Positions 22,177 to 30,325 are shown, counted from the stretch's first letter. The stretch: DNA of 34,018 nt from an uncultured Solobacterium sp. (GCA_900543035.1 UQPV01000029.1:1-34018); one strand, 5' to 3'. Translations and numbers: made by a program. Notes: a model not told the origin generated them from the letters alone.

Positions 22177-23574
22177 ATGCCGAACATGTCGTTGAAGAAA
22201 GTCGAGATGCCGGTCCAGGATCCGATGGTCCGCCGCGCGAACTTCGAGGAGGTCGCGCTGGGCTATACGGCGGAGATGGCGCGTGAGGAAGCAGAGCGCT
22301 GCCTGCACTGCCCCACCAAGCCGTGTGTGAGCGGCTGCCCGGTCTCTGTCAATATTCCGGAATTCATCAAGGCAGTCAAGGAAGGCGAATTTGAACAGGC
22401 CTATCATATCATTCATGAAACCAGCTCTCTGCCTGCGGTCTGCGGCCGTGTCTGCCCGCAGGAAACGCAGTGCGAGCGCGAATGCGTGCGCGGCAAAAAG
22501 GGAGAAAGCGTCGCCATCGGACGGCTGGAACGCTTTGTCGCCGACTGGTATCGGGAAAACGTGAACGAAGAGATCAGCAAGCCGCAGGCAAACGGACATC
22601 GCGTCGCTGTCGTCGGTGCAGGACCGGCCGGCCTGACCTGCGCGGGCGATCTGGCCAAAAAAGGATATCATGTCTCTGTTTTCGAAGCGCTGCATGTCGC
22701 CGGAGGCGTGCTGATGTATGGTATCCCGGAATTCCGTCTGCCCAAGACGATCGTTCAGCACGAGATCGACGGTCTGCGCAAGATGGGCGTGGAGATCCAG
22801 ACAAACGCCGTGATCGGCCGCAGCGAATCGGTGGACGACCTGTTCGATCAGGGATACGAAGCGGTCTTCATCGGCAGCGGCGCCGGCCTGCCTAACTTCA
22901 TGAACATGCCGGGCGAGAACCTGAAGGGCGTCTATTCGGCCAATGAATTTCTGACGCGCTGCAATCTGATGAAGGCTTACCGCGAAGGGGTGGATACGCC
23001 GATCCAGCATGCCAAGCGCGCCGTGATCGTCGGCGGCGGCAATGTCGCCATGGACGCCGCAAGATGCGCCAAGCGCTTAGGTGTGGAGGAAGTGACCATC
23101 GTCTACCGCCGCAGCATGGAAGAGCTGCCGGCCCGTAAGGAAGAAGTGGAGCACGCGATGGAAGAAGGCATCGAATTCCGCCTGCTCACCAATCCGGTGC
23201 GTGTACTGGGCAGCGAAGACGGCTGGGTCAGCGGCATCGAATGCGTGAAGATGGAACTGGGCGAACCAGATGCCAGCGGCAGAAGACGTCCGGTCGAGAT
23301 CGAAGGAAGCAATTTCACGATCGACATCGACTGCATGATCATGGCCATCGGCACTTCTCCTAACCCGCTGATCCGCTCCACGACAGAGGGGCTGCAGACC
23401 AACCGCAAAGGCTGCCTGATCACGGACGAAGAAGGCAAGACGACGCGTGAAGGCGTATACGCCGGCGGCGACGCCGTGACCGGCGCAGCCACGGTCATCC
23501 TCGCCATGGGTGCCGGAAAGACCGGCGCGGCAGCTATCGATGAATACATCAGCGGCAAGCAGGGCGAGAAATAA
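22177..23574 (+). CDS. nfnB: NfnB-type / glutamate synthase small-subunit-like flavoprotein
   Basis: 465 residues. The N-terminal part binds two 4Fe-4S clusters through CLHCPTKPCVSGCPV and CGRVCPQETQCERECVRG. This is followed by an FAD loop (VAVVGAGPAGLTCAGDLAKKGY), the GGVLMYGIPEFRLPK motif and a second nucleotide loop (VIVGGGNVAMDAARCAKRLG). The C-terminal GVYAGGDAVTGAATVILAMGAGK is standard. The same domain set is found in GltD, the glutamate synthase small subunit, but linkage to nfnA and the absence of a large gltB support NfnB. AGGAGGTGG precedes ATG 22177; the in-frame ATG 22060 lies inside nfnA and is rejected. Confidence 0.9.
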   Translation: MPNMSLKKVEMPVQDPMVRRANFEEVALGYTAEMAREEAERCLHCPTKPCVSGCPVSVNIPEFIKAVKEGEFEQAYHIIHETSSLPAVCGRVCPQETQCERECVRGKKGESVAIGRLERFVADWYRENVNEEISKPQANGHRVAVVGAGPAGLTCAGDLAKKGYHVSVFEALHVAGGVLMYGIPEFRLPKTIVQHEIDGLRKMGVEIQTNAVIGRSESVDDLFDQGYEAVFIGSGAGLPNFMNMPGENLKGVYSANEFLTRCNLMKAYREGVDTPIQHAKRAVIVGGGNVAMDAARCAKRLGVEEVTIVYRRSMEELPARKEEVEHAMEEGIEFRLLTNPVRVLGSEDGWVSGIECVKMELGEPDASGRRRPVEIEGSNFTIDIDCMIMAIGTSPNPLIRSTTEGLQTNRKGCLITDEEGKTTREGVYAGGDAVTGAATVILAMGAGKTGAAAIDEYISGKQGEK

Positions 23575-23587
23575 CGATCATCGGATG

Positions 23588-23613
23588 AAAAGCACTGAAA
23601 CCGGTGCTTTTTT
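23588..23613 (+). terminator. Terminator after nfnB
   Basis: AAAAGCAC (23588-23595) pairs with GTGCTTTT (23604-23611), followed by more T. It separates nfnB from the RNA gene. Confidence 0.8.
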
Positions 23614-23633
23614 CTTCAAAATTTGTGTAAGGG

Positions 23634-23662
23634 TTTACAAACGAATGATATTATGTTATTAT
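23634..23662 (+). promoter_or_regulatory. Promoter of the intergenic RNA
   Basis: TTTACA (23634-23639), a 17-nt spacer and TATTAT (23657-23662): five of six matches in each hexamer. No start codon with a ribosome-binding site follows before the terminator on this strand. Confidence 0.75.
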
Positions 23663-23668
23663 AGGAGC

Positions 23669-23812
23669 AGGAAATAATTATATTTCTGAGTTGCGGCATC
23701 GGCTCTGCCGCAGCTGGGTCGGGTGTACATCCTTCCTTGACGCCCGTTCCCTCTTATTCATATCGATTCCTTTCGATAAACCTAGTGAAAAAGCCTTGCA
23801 AAAGGCTTTTTC
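23669..23812 (+). ncRNA. Candidate structured small RNA, unclassified, about 144 nt
   Basis: It has its own promoter and ends at a perfect 10-bp hairpin with a GCAA loop (788-797 / 802-811 of 23 kb), whose T tract is partly paired. In order: GAAATA/TATTTC hairpin; TGCGGCA (23692-23698) / TGCCGCA (23706-23712); CGGGTGT (23720-23726) / ACGCCCG (23740-23746) with a 13-nt loop containing CCTTCCTT; and ATCGA (23762-23766) / TCGAT (23773-23777) with loop TTCCTT. CTGGGT (23714-23719) can also pair with ACCTAG (23780-23785) around the last two hairpins. I do not recognise 6S, SRP, tmRNA, RNase P or a known riboswitch. efp has a separate promoter downstream, so this is more likely an independent RNA than an efp leader. 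Confidence 0.62.
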
Positions 23813-23847
23813 TATATGCGCTTTTCTTTTGCGCAGATGGAAAAGGT

Positions 23848-23875
23848 TTGACAAATATCGCAAAAACTTTAAAAT
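23848..23875 (+). promoter_or_regulatory. Promoter of efp
   Basis: A perfect TTGACA (23848-23853), a 16-nt spacer and TAAAAT (23870-23875), downstream of the RNA gene terminator. Confidence 0.75.
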
Positions 23876-23927
23876 AGAGTATGCGATTGATGAAATAAGA
23901 AATAAAGAAAGGTAAATGGTGTGATCT

Positions 23928-24488
23928 ATGATTAGTTCAAATGATTTAAAACCGGGACTGACGATCCAGCAGGATGGTGAGCTGTACATCGTCCTCGATG
24001 CCAGCCAGAACAAGACCGCGCGTTCTGCCATGGTCGTCAAGGCCAAGGTGCGCAATCTGCGCAGCGGAGCCAACGTCGAGCTTTCCTGGGGCGGCGGAGA
24101 GAAGATCCAGCCGGCGCAGATCGATAAGAAGGAAATGCAGTATCTCTATGATGCCGATGATGCTCTGGTCTTCATGGACAATGAGACATATGAGCAGATC
24201 GAGATCCCTGCGGATCACCTCGAATGGGAACGCAAGTTCATGAAGCCCAATGACAATGTCAATATCTCCATGTTCGAAGGAGAAGTGCTCGGTGTGATCC
24301 TGCCGGATAAGGTGACGCTGCAGGTCACAGAGTGTGAGCCGGCCGTAAAGGGTGATACGGCGACCAACGCCCTGAAGAACGCGGTCGTGGAGACCGGTCT
24401 GCAGGTCAAGGTGCCGCTGTTCATCAACCAGGACGAGATGATCGTCATCAATACGTTTGACGGAAAGTACTCCGGAAGAGCAAAATAA
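23928..24488 (+). CDS. efp: Elongation factor P
   Basis: 186 residues, three-domain EF-P. It enters the ribosomal E site and rescues stalling at polyproline. Domain I runs to about residue 65, then LEWERKFMKPNDNVNISMFEGEVLGVILPDKV marks domain II, and the family signature region KGDTATNALKNAVVETGLQVKVPLFI marks domain III. The loop normally carrying Lys in PGKG reads QNKTARSAM here; by alignment with the following strand the tip residue is Arg32. The start has only a weak GGTGTGA site close to ATG 23928; AAAGG lies 15 nt up. Own promoter and own terminator. Confidence 0.95.
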   Translation: MISSNDLKPGLTIQQDGELYIVLDASQNKTARSAMVVKAKVRNLRSGANVELSWGGGEKIQPAQIDKKEMQYLYDADDALVFMDNETYEQIEIPADHLEWERKFMKPNDNVNISMFEGEVLGVILPDKVTLQVTECEPAVKGDTATNALKNAVVETGLQVKVPLFINQDEMIVINTFDGKYSGRAK

Positions 24489-24507
24489 CAACTGCATAGG
24501 GAAAAGC

Positions 24508-24562
24508 AATAGAAAAATAGCTGGCGTTTCTTTGTATGCGCATCTATTTTTCTATTCTTTTT
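24508..24562 (+). terminator. Terminator after efp
   Basis: A perfect 13-bp stem 24508-24520 (AATAGAAAAATAG) with 24544-24556, a 23-nt loop, then C and five T. The T-rich 3' side overlaps the -10 region of the next promoter. Confidence 0.8.
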
Positions 24563-24563
24563 A

Positions 24564-24572
24564 TGTTATAAT
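24564..24572 (+). promoter_or_regulatory. Extended -10 promoter of the tail-anchored protein - cmk operon
   Basis: TGTTATAAT: a perfect TATAAT (24567-24572) with the TG of an extended -10 element at 24564-24565. No good -35 is seen at the expected place, which is occupied by the efp terminator arm. Confidence 0.6.
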
Positions 24573-24599
24573 GTTGATTAATCGGGAGGCTTTTTTGTT

Positions 24600-25637
24600 A
24601 TGGAAAAATTATCGCGCATGGAAAAGTACAAAGAGCTGCGTATGGAGATCGATTCAGACGCCGCCGCAGCCGGCAAGCCGTCCATCAATTCCGTAGAACT
24701 GCAGAAACAGCTGCGCAGCCTGAATGAGCCGCAGGATGATGAAGGATCCAGCAGGCATTCACGTCAGACGGAGCGCTTCTCCAAGGAGATCGACCTGCAG
24801 CTGAAGGAAGAGACAGATGAGGGGACGGATCAGTTTCACAACGAATATCTGGATGATTTCATCAACGAGGTGAAAGAATATAATTTAGAGAAGGGCAACC
24901 GCATGAGCGGCAATACGCAGATCGATATCCTGCTGCAGCTCAACAAAGGGAAGGACCGCATCCAGAGCATGCCGCCGAAGCAGAGCGCTGCACAGCCGGC
25001 GGAAGAAGAGGATGAAGGCGTATCGTATACGCAGTCGCTCTCCAGTGAAGAGCTCCAGGAGGAAGTGGACCGCCTGTTTGCGGAAGACGAGCAGGAAAAC
25101 GAGGCTTCTGCGCACGTGGAGATCATCAACGATGATGCGCCGCAGCAGCCGGAGAAGAAACCGCAGGAATCCTTCGTGTTTGACAGCACACCGTTAGTGC
25201 GCATCAATCCGATCATGCCGAAAGAAGGAGAGACGCCTGCAGAGGAAGAGACAGCGCCTCAGGCAGATGAGCAGGCGACGCTGAACGTTCCTTTGGAGAT
25301 CCTCAAGGGCGATCAGTCATCCCCTGCGGAAGCCGAACAGACAAGAGCAAATGAAGCAGCGACAAAACCGGCAAAGGAAGCCAAAGAGAAGGCGAAGCGT
25401 GAGCAAAAGCCGGAAAAGAAAGAAGCGCCGAAGCCGGTGGAAAACAAGGAAAAGACGAAGACAGCGAAGGAGAGCGTGACGCAGGAAAAGAAGCCGCAGA
25501 AAAAGAAAAAGAAGGAGAAAACGCCTTCTTCTACATCCAACAAGGTCCTGAACGTGATCCTGCTCATCCTGATCCTGGCGCTGATCGCCGTCATCGCCGT
25601 AACGATCTACTGGCTGCAACAGGAAGGAGGATTCTAA
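24600..25637 (+). CDS. Tail-anchored, charged low-complexity protein of unknown function
   Basis: 345 residues. Residues 1 to about 120 are mixed and could form helices (DLQLKEETDEGTDQFHNEYL, INEVKEYNLEKGNRM). Then comes a long acidic, Pro/Glu/Gln-rich stretch and a strongly basic Lys/Glu/Pro repeat region (AKEAKEKAKREQKPEKKE, KKPQKKKKKEKTP). A single C-terminal hydrophobic segment VLNVILLILILALIAVIAVTIYWL ends seven residues before the stop. No signal peptide, so the bulk should face the cytoplasm, tethered by its tail. GGGAGG at 24584-24589 precedes ATG 24600. It ends 1 bp before cmk. I do not recognise a family. Confidence 0.75.
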   Translation: MEKLSRMEKYKELRMEIDSDAAAAGKPSINSVELQKQLRSLNEPQDDEGSSRHSRQTERFSKEIDLQLKEETDEGTDQFHNEYLDDFINEVKEYNLEKGNRMSGNTQIDILLQLNKGKDRIQSMPPKQSAAQPAEEEDEGVSYTQSLSSEELQEEVDRLFAEDEQENEASAHVEIINDDAPQQPEKKPQESFVFDSTPLVRINPIMPKEGETPAEEETAPQADEQATLNVPLEILKGDQSSPAEAEQTRANEAATKPAKEAKEKAKREQKPEKKEAPKPVENKEKTKTAKESVTQEKKPQKKKKKEKTPSSTSNKVLNVILLILILALIAVIAVTIYWLQQEGGF

Positions 25638-25638
25638 G

Positions 25639-26298
25639 ATGAAGATCAATATCGCCATCGACGGCCCGAGCGCGGCCGGAAAAAGCACGATCGCCAAGCG
25701 GCTGGCCAAGGCGCTTGGCTATTCGCATCTGGATACCGGCGCGATGTATCGCTGTGTCGGCTATCTGGCTGCACAGCGCGGCATCGATCTGCACGATGAA
25801 GATGCGCTGACAGAGATGACCGCATCCATGCGGATCCGCTTTGACAGCGAAGGACATGTCTTCCTCAATGAGGAGGACGTTTCTGCGGCTATCCGGGAGA
25901 ACCGCGTCTCCATGCTGGCCTCCAGCGTCAGCGTGCATCCGCGGGTGCGCAAGCTGCTCGTCGACATGCAGCGGCAGATGGCCCTCGATAAGGGCGTCAT
26001 CATGGATGGCCGCGACATCGGAACGGTCGTCTTGCCGGATGCCGAACTGAAGATCTTTATGGTGGCCAGCGTCGAAGCCAGGGCGCGCCGCCGCTATCAG
26101 GAATATCTGGATAAGCACATCGAGGCAGATTACGACACCATCTGCGAAGATATCAAGAAACGAGATGATCAGGATATGCACCGCGCCGCATCGCCGCTCA
26201 CCAAGGCGGCGGATGCGCATGAGATCGACACTTCCGACATGAGCATCGAGGAAGTGTGCGCAGCTATCCTGAGCCTGGTTGAGAAGACGATTGTATGA
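25639..26298 (+). CDS. cmk: Cytidylate kinase
   Basis: 219 residues. It phosphorylates CMP and dCMP with ATP, recycling RNA-derived nucleotides. The P-loop GPSAAGKST is at residues 9-17, followed by YSHLDTGAMYRCVGYLA, a substrate-binding segment of the family. MDGRDIGTVVLPDAELKIFMVAS and the arginine-rich lid ARARRRYQEY are intact. KKRDDQDMHRAASPLTKAADA is the conserved C-terminal region. GGAAGGAGG lies before ATG 25639, within the end of the tail-anchored gene. It is part of a conserved Bacillota block with der and gpsA, and der starts 14 bp later. Confidence 0.96.
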   Translation: MKINIAIDGPSAAGKSTIAKRLAKALGYSHLDTGAMYRCVGYLAAQRGIDLHDEDALTEMTASMRIRFDSEGHVFLNEEDVSAAIRENRVSMLASSVSVHPRVRKLLVDMQRQMALDKGVIMDGRDIGTVVLPDAELKIFMVASVEARARRRYQEYLDKHIEADYDTICEDIKKRDDQDMHRAASPLTKAADAHEIDTSDMSIEEVCAAILSLVEKTIV

Positions 26299-26312
26299 GG
26301 AGGTGATGTCCG

Positions 26313-27620
26313 ATGAATAAAGGGACCGTAGCGATCGTAGGCCGGCCCAACGTCGGAAAATCCACTGTGTTCAACCGCCTGATCGGAGAGCGAAAGAGCA
26401 TCGTAGAAGATACCCCCGGCGTGACCCGGGACCGCATTTACGGCAAGGTCGAGTGGCTGACCCGAGAGTTTCAGCTGATCGACACCGGCGGCATCCAGAT
26501 CCAGGATCAGCCCTTCACCGATGAGATCCACATGCAGGTGGAGATCGCGGTGGATGAAGCGGATTGCATCATCTTCCTGGTCAACGGCCGGGATGGAGTG
26601 ACCGCGGATGACCGCTATATCGCCAAGATGCTGCACCGCAGCAAGAAACCGGTGATCCTGGCCGTGAATAAGATCGATGACAGCTCGCTGCAATATCTGA
26701 TGTACGAGTTTTATGGGCTCGGCGTGGGCGATCCGATCGCGGTGAGCGGACTGCACGGCATCGGATTCGGCGATGTGCTCGACCGTGTCGTGGAGCTGCT
26801 TCCGGATCAGAGCGCAGATGAATATGAAGGCATGACGAGCTTCTGTCTGATCGGCAGGCCGAATGTCGGCAAGAGCTCGCTGGTCAATGCCATCCTGAAA
26901 CAGGATCGGGTCATCGTCTCCGACATCGAAGGCACGACGCGCGACGCGATCGACACCCCGTTTCGCAGCGATGGCAAGGACTATGTCATCATCGATACGG
27001 CCGGCATCCGCAAGCGCGGCAAGATCTATGAAAACGTGGAAAAATATTCGATCATGCGCGCGATGAGCGCCATCGAACGCAGCGATGTGGTGCTCGTCGT
27101 CATCGACGGGGAAAGCGGCTTGCGCGAGCAGGACAAGCATGTGGCCGGTTATGCGCATGAGGCCGGAAAAGGCGTCATCCTCGTCTACAACAAGTGGGAC
27201 GCGGTAGAGAAGGATGAACACACGATGGCGGAGATCGAGAAGAAGCTGCGCGCGCATTTCCTGTATCTCTCTTATGCGCCGATCGCCTTTGTCTCGGCGC
27301 TCAAGCGCCAGCGCATCAACACGCTGCTCCCGCTGATCGACGCCGTACATGAAAACTGCGCGCTGCGGATCCAGACCAATGTGCTCAATGAGGTCATCAT
27401 GGATGCGCAGCTGATGAATCCGCCGCACCCGCATAACGGCAAGCGGCTGAAGATCTATTATGCGTCTCAGGTCAGCGTCTGCCCGCCGACCATCGTACTG
27501 TTTGTCAACGACCCGGAAATGCTGCATTTCAGCTATAAGCGCTTCATCGAGAACCGTCTGCGTGAGGCCTTTGGCTTTGAGGGCACGACCATCCGGATCA
27601 TCGCAAGAGAAAGAAGTTAG
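26313..27620 (+). CDS. der: Ribosome-assembly GTPase Der (EngA)
   Basis: 435 residues. Two tandem GTPase domains: the first P-loop GRPNVGKS is at about residue 10, with DTPGVTRDR and NKID; the second P-loop GRPNVGKSS is at about 182, with EGTTRDAID and NKWD. The C-terminal KH-like domain begins after about residue 350 ([24 protein letters not shown]). Der acts in assembly of the large ribosomal subunit. GGAGGTGATG precedes ATG 26313. Its stop is 9 bp before the gpsA start, and the gpsA ribosome-binding site overlaps the der stop, so coupling is likely. Confidence 0.97.
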   Translation: MNKGTVAIVGRPNVGKSTVFNRLIGERKSIVEDTPGVTRDRIYGKVEWLTREFQLIDTGGIQIQDQPFTDEIHMQVEIAVDEADCIIFLVNGRDGVTADDRYIAKMLHRSKKPVILAVNKIDDSSLQYLMYEFYGLGVGDPIAVSGLHGIGFGDVLDRVVELLPDQSADEYEGMTSFCLIGRPNVGKSSLVNAILKQDRVIVSDIEGTTRDAIDTPFRSDGKDYVIIDTAGIRKRGKIYENVEKYSIMRAMSAIERSDVVLVVIDGESGLREQDKHVAGYAHEAGKGVILVYNKWDAVEKDEHTMAEIEKKLRAHFLYLSYAPIAFVSALKRQRINTLLPLIDAVHENCALRIQTNVLNEVIMDAQLMNPPHPHNGKRLKIYYASQVSVCPPTIVLFVNDPEMLHFSYKRFIENRLREAFGFEGTTIRIIARERS

Positions 27621-27629
27621 GTGAGTCAT

Positions 27630-28625
27630 ATGAAAACGGTAGTAATTGGAAGCGGAAGCTGGGGCACCGGGCTTGGCCAGGTGCTCTGCGACAACGGAAG
27701 AGAAGTCATCATTTATGGCAACTGCAAGGAACAGATCGATGATATCGAACAGAATCACCGCAATGCCATGTTTTTTGAGGATGTGCAGCTGAACCCGGAC
27801 CTGCATGCGACCATGGATGTCAATGTGGTCAAAGATGCGGACGTCGTGGTCCTGAGCGTGCCGACCATCGCCATCGAATCGGTCTGCCGCCAGATCGATC
27901 CGCTGCTGAAGGGGAAAGTGATCATCGTCAATACATCGAAGGGATTCCATCCGGAAACCAATGAGCGCATGTCGCAGGTCATCCGCCGCTTCATCAGCGA
28001 GGAGCATCTCAGCAGCGTCGTCTCGCTGATCGGCCCCTCACACGCGGAGGAGGTCGTCATCCGGATGCTCACGACGATCTGCGCCGTCTCCCTCAGGCAT
28101 GAGGACGCGGTCGTCATCCAGGAACTGTTTTCCAACGATTATTTCCGCGTCTATACCGGAAGCGACGAGATCGGCAGCGAGGTCGGCGTTGCGCTCAAGA
28201 ATGCCATCGCGGTCGCCAGCGGCGTGCTGTCCGGCCTGGGCTATGGCGACAACACGCGGGCGGCGCTGATGACGCGCGGCCTGGCGGAGATGATCCGCTT
28301 CGGGACCGCGATGGGCGGGAAGCCGGAGACCTTCATGGGCCTGACCGGCATCGGCGATCTGATCGTCACCTGCTCGAGCAGGCATTCCCGCAATTTCCAG
28401 GCAGGGTATGAGATCGGCAAGGCCAATGACGCACAGGCCTTCTGGAAATACAACAAGAAGACCGTCGAAGGCGTACGCACCGCCAAGGTCGTCTATGAGC
28501 TGGCACAGCAGATGCACATCGATATGCCGATCACCAGCGAGATCTACAAAGTGCTGTATGAAAACAAAGATCCCAAGCAGTCAGCCAGAGACCTGATGCT
28601 CAGAGATCTGAAACCGGAAGCGTAA
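27630..28625 (+). CDS. gpsA: NAD(P)-dependent glycerol-3-phosphate dehydrogenase
   Basis: 331 residues. It reduces dihydroxyacetone phosphate to sn-glycerol 3-phosphate for phospholipid synthesis. The nucleotide loop GSGSWGTGLGQVL is N-terminal. SLIGPSHAEEV and the catalytic-lysine segment VALKNAIAVASGVLSGLGYGDNTRAALMTRG are conserved, and FMGLTGIGDLIVTCSS completes the active-site region. ATG 27630 is chosen because AGGTGA at 27619-27624 is 5 nt upstream; GTG 27621 lies inside that site. It follows der directly. The stop codon sits in the 5' arm of the terminator. Confidence 0.96.
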   Translation: MKTVVIGSGSWGTGLGQVLCDNGREVIIYGNCKEQIDDIEQNHRNAMFFEDVQLNPDLHATMDVNVVKDADVVVLSVPTIAIESVCRQIDPLLKGKVIIVNTSKGFHPETNERMSQVIRRFISEEHLSSVVSLIGPSHAEEVVIRMLTTICAVSLRHEDAVVIQELFSNDYFRVYTGSDEIGSEVGVALKNAIAVASGVLSGLGYGDNTRAALMTRGLAEMIRFGTAMGGKPETFMGLTGIGDLIVTCSSRHSRNFQAGYEIGKANDAQAFWKYNKKTVEGVRTAKVVYELAQQMHIDMPITSEIYKVLYENKDPKQSARDLMLRDLKPEA

Positions 28626-28646
28626 TGAACAGTTACGCTTTCTTTT
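28618..28646 (+). terminator. Terminator overlapping the gpsA stop codon
   Basis: AAGCGTAA (28618-28625, including the stop) pairs with TTACGCTT (28633-28640), followed by TCTTTT. The short stem and interrupted T tract suggest partial termination before prfC. Confidence 0.6.
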
Positions 28647-28664
28647 GTGACAGGAGGAAAGACG

Positions 28665-30257
28665 ATGAATACTGCAGATGAAATCAGGCGCCGGCGCACG
28701 TTCGCCATCATTTCTCACCCGGATGCCGGAAAGACGACGCTCACCGAAAAGCTGCTGCTATACGGCGGCGCGATCCTCGAAGCCGGATCGGTCAAAGGAA
28801 AGAAGGCGAACAAGCACGCGGTCAGTGACTGGATGGAGATCGAAAAGAAGCGCGGGATCTCCGTATCGAGCTCCGTCATGCAGTTCGAATATGAAGACTA
28901 TTGCATCAACATCCTCGATACGCCGGGCCATCAAGACTTCAGCGAAGACACCTACCGCACGCTGATGGCGGCAGATTCTGCAGTGATGGTCATCGATGCC
29001 GGCAAGGGCGTCGAGGCACAGACCAAGAAGCTGTTCAAGGTATGTCTGATGCGCCATATCCCGGTCTTCACCTTCATCAACAAGATGGACCGTGCAGCCA
29101 TGGATCCATTCGTGCTGATGGAGCACATTCAGGATGAACTGGGCATCGAGACATATGCCATGAACTGGCCGATCGGTTCAGGCAAGGAATTCAAGGGCGT
29201 ATATGAACGAGACAACCGACGGATCATTGCCTTTCACGGCGGAGATCATGGCATGCAGGCCGCACAGATCACCGAAGGCTCTCTCGAAGACGATACCTTC
29301 GTCCAGGTGATCGGCGAGCACTTCTTCGAGAAGCTGCGCGAGGACAGCGAGCTGCTGGATATCGCCAGCACCGAATTTGATCAGGAGCGTGTGGCCAAAG
29401 GCGAGCTCACACCGGTCTTTTTCGGCAGCGCGCTGACCAATTTCGGCGTACAGCCTTTTCTGGAGCATTTCCTGCAGATGACGACATCGCCGCTGCCAAG
29501 AGTGACGCTTGATGAGCAGGTCATCGACCCTGCGTCCATGCCGTTCTCTGCATTCGTGTTCAAGATCCAGGCAAACATGAACAAGGCGCACCGTGACCGG
29601 ATCGCTTTCATGCGCATCTGTTCCGGCAAATTCGAAAAAGGGATGGAGGTCATGCACATTCAGGGAAAGCGCAAGATCCGCCTGGCGCAGCCTCAGCAGT
29701 TCATGGCGCAGGATCGTGAGATCATCGAAGAAGCCTACGCAGGCGATGTCATCGGCGTCTTTGATCCCGGCATCTTCTCGATCGGCGATACGCTCTGTGA
29801 TCCGTCCATGAAGATCGAATTCCAGAAGATCCCGACATTCGCGCCGGAGCATTTCGCCCGCGTGACCCAGAAAGACACGATGAAGCGCAAGCAGTTCCTC
29901 AAGGGCATCACGCAGATCGCTCAGGAAGGCGCCATCCAGGTGTTCCAGGAGATCAACATCGGCATGGAGGAGATCATCGTCGGCGGCGTCGGCGTCCTGC
30001 AGTTCGATGTGCTGGAACAGCGGCTGAAGAGCGAATATAATGTGGAGATCAAGCTGGAGATCCTGCCATATCAGTGTGTGCGCTGGATCCTCAATGAAGG
30101 ACTCGATCCCAATACGCTCAATCTGACCTCAGAATCCAAGCGAGTCAGGGACCTGAAAGGAAGGAACCTGATCATCTTTGCGAACAACTGGGGCATCAAA
30201 TGGGCAATGGAACAAAATAAGGGGCTCGAACTGGCAGAAGTCGGAAACGCCCAATGA
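28665..30257 (+). CDS. prfC: Peptide chain release factor 3
   Basis: 530 residues. This translational GTPase removes RF1/RF2 from the ribosome after peptide release. G-domain motifs are intact: ISHPDAGKTTLTEKLLLYGG, switch region KKRGISVSSS, DTPGHQDFSEDTYRTL and NKMDR. The middle is the EF-Tu-like domain II, with FAFVFKIQANMN-type strands, and the C-terminus has IILQVFQE-like and GVGVLQFDVLEQRLKSEY segments of RF3. ATG 28665 follows AGGAGGAAA; the upstream in-frame GTG 28647 is rejected because it precedes that site. It lies between gpsA and spoIVA, with hairpins on both sides. Confidence 0.96.
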   Translation: MNTADEIRRRRTFAIISHPDAGKTTLTEKLLLYGGAILEAGSVKGKKANKHAVSDWMEIEKKRGISVSSSVMQFEYEDYCINILDTPGHQDFSEDTYRTLMAADSAVMVIDAGKGVEAQTKKLFKVCLMRHIPVFTFINKMDRAAMDPFVLMEHIQDELGIETYAMNWPIGSGKEFKGVYERDNRRIIAFHGGDHGMQAAQITEGSLEDDTFVQVIGEHFFEKLREDSELLDIASTEFDQERVAKGELTPVFFGSALTNFGVQPFLEHFLQMTTSPLPRVTLDEQVIDPASMPFSAFVFKIQANMNKAHRDRIAFMRICSGKFEKGMEVMHIQGKRKIRLAQPQQFMAQDREIIEEAYAGDVIGVFDPGIFSIGDTLCDPSMKIEFQKIPTFAPEHFARVTQKDTMKRKQFLKGITQIAQEGAIQVFQEINIGMEEIIVGGVGVLQFDVLEQRLKSEYNVEIKLEILPYQCVRWILNEGLDPNTLNLTSESKRVRDLKGRNLIIFANNWGIKWAMEQNKGLELAEVGNAQ

Positions 30258-30294
30258 ACAAAACGGGAAAAGCATCGTTCTTTTCCCGTTTTGT
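30258..30294. terminator. Terminator after prfC
   Basis: A perfect 15-bp stem ACAAAACGGGAAAAG (30258-30272) / CTTTTCCCGTTTTGT (30280-30294) begins immediately after the stop codon. The T tract lies within the stem, so it could function on both strands. Confidence 0.8.
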
Positions 30295-30297
30295 AGT

Positions 30298-30325
30298 CAT
30301 AATCTCCCTTTTTTTCACATAGAGT
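30298..30325 (+). promoter_or_regulatory. Candidate SigE promoter of spoIVA
   Basis: CATAGAGT (30318-30325) fits the SigE -10 consensus CATACAnT with one change, and CATAAT (30298-30303) is a plausible -35 at 14 nt spacing. SigE control of spoIVA is established in Bacillus; here it is inferred. Confidence 0.55.

Noticed and set aside
23690..23792. Minus-strand mini-ORF starting MNKRERASRKDVH with AAAGGA upstream, inside the RNA gene
   Set aside because: 27 basic residues with no promoter seen on that strand; the plus-strand promoter, hairpins and terminator explain the region better. A conservation check would settle it.
23669..23812. 6S RNA, SRP RNA or a known riboswitch
   Set aside because: No long closing stem with a central bubble (6S), no GGAAGCAG-type loop (SRP), and no riboswitch core I recognise. 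It also ends before a separate efp promoter.
26169..28007. 612-codon minus-strand frame
   Set aside because: It is antisense to cmk, der and gpsA, all of which have intact motifs; the composition is His/Asp-rich shadow coding with no recognisable domain.
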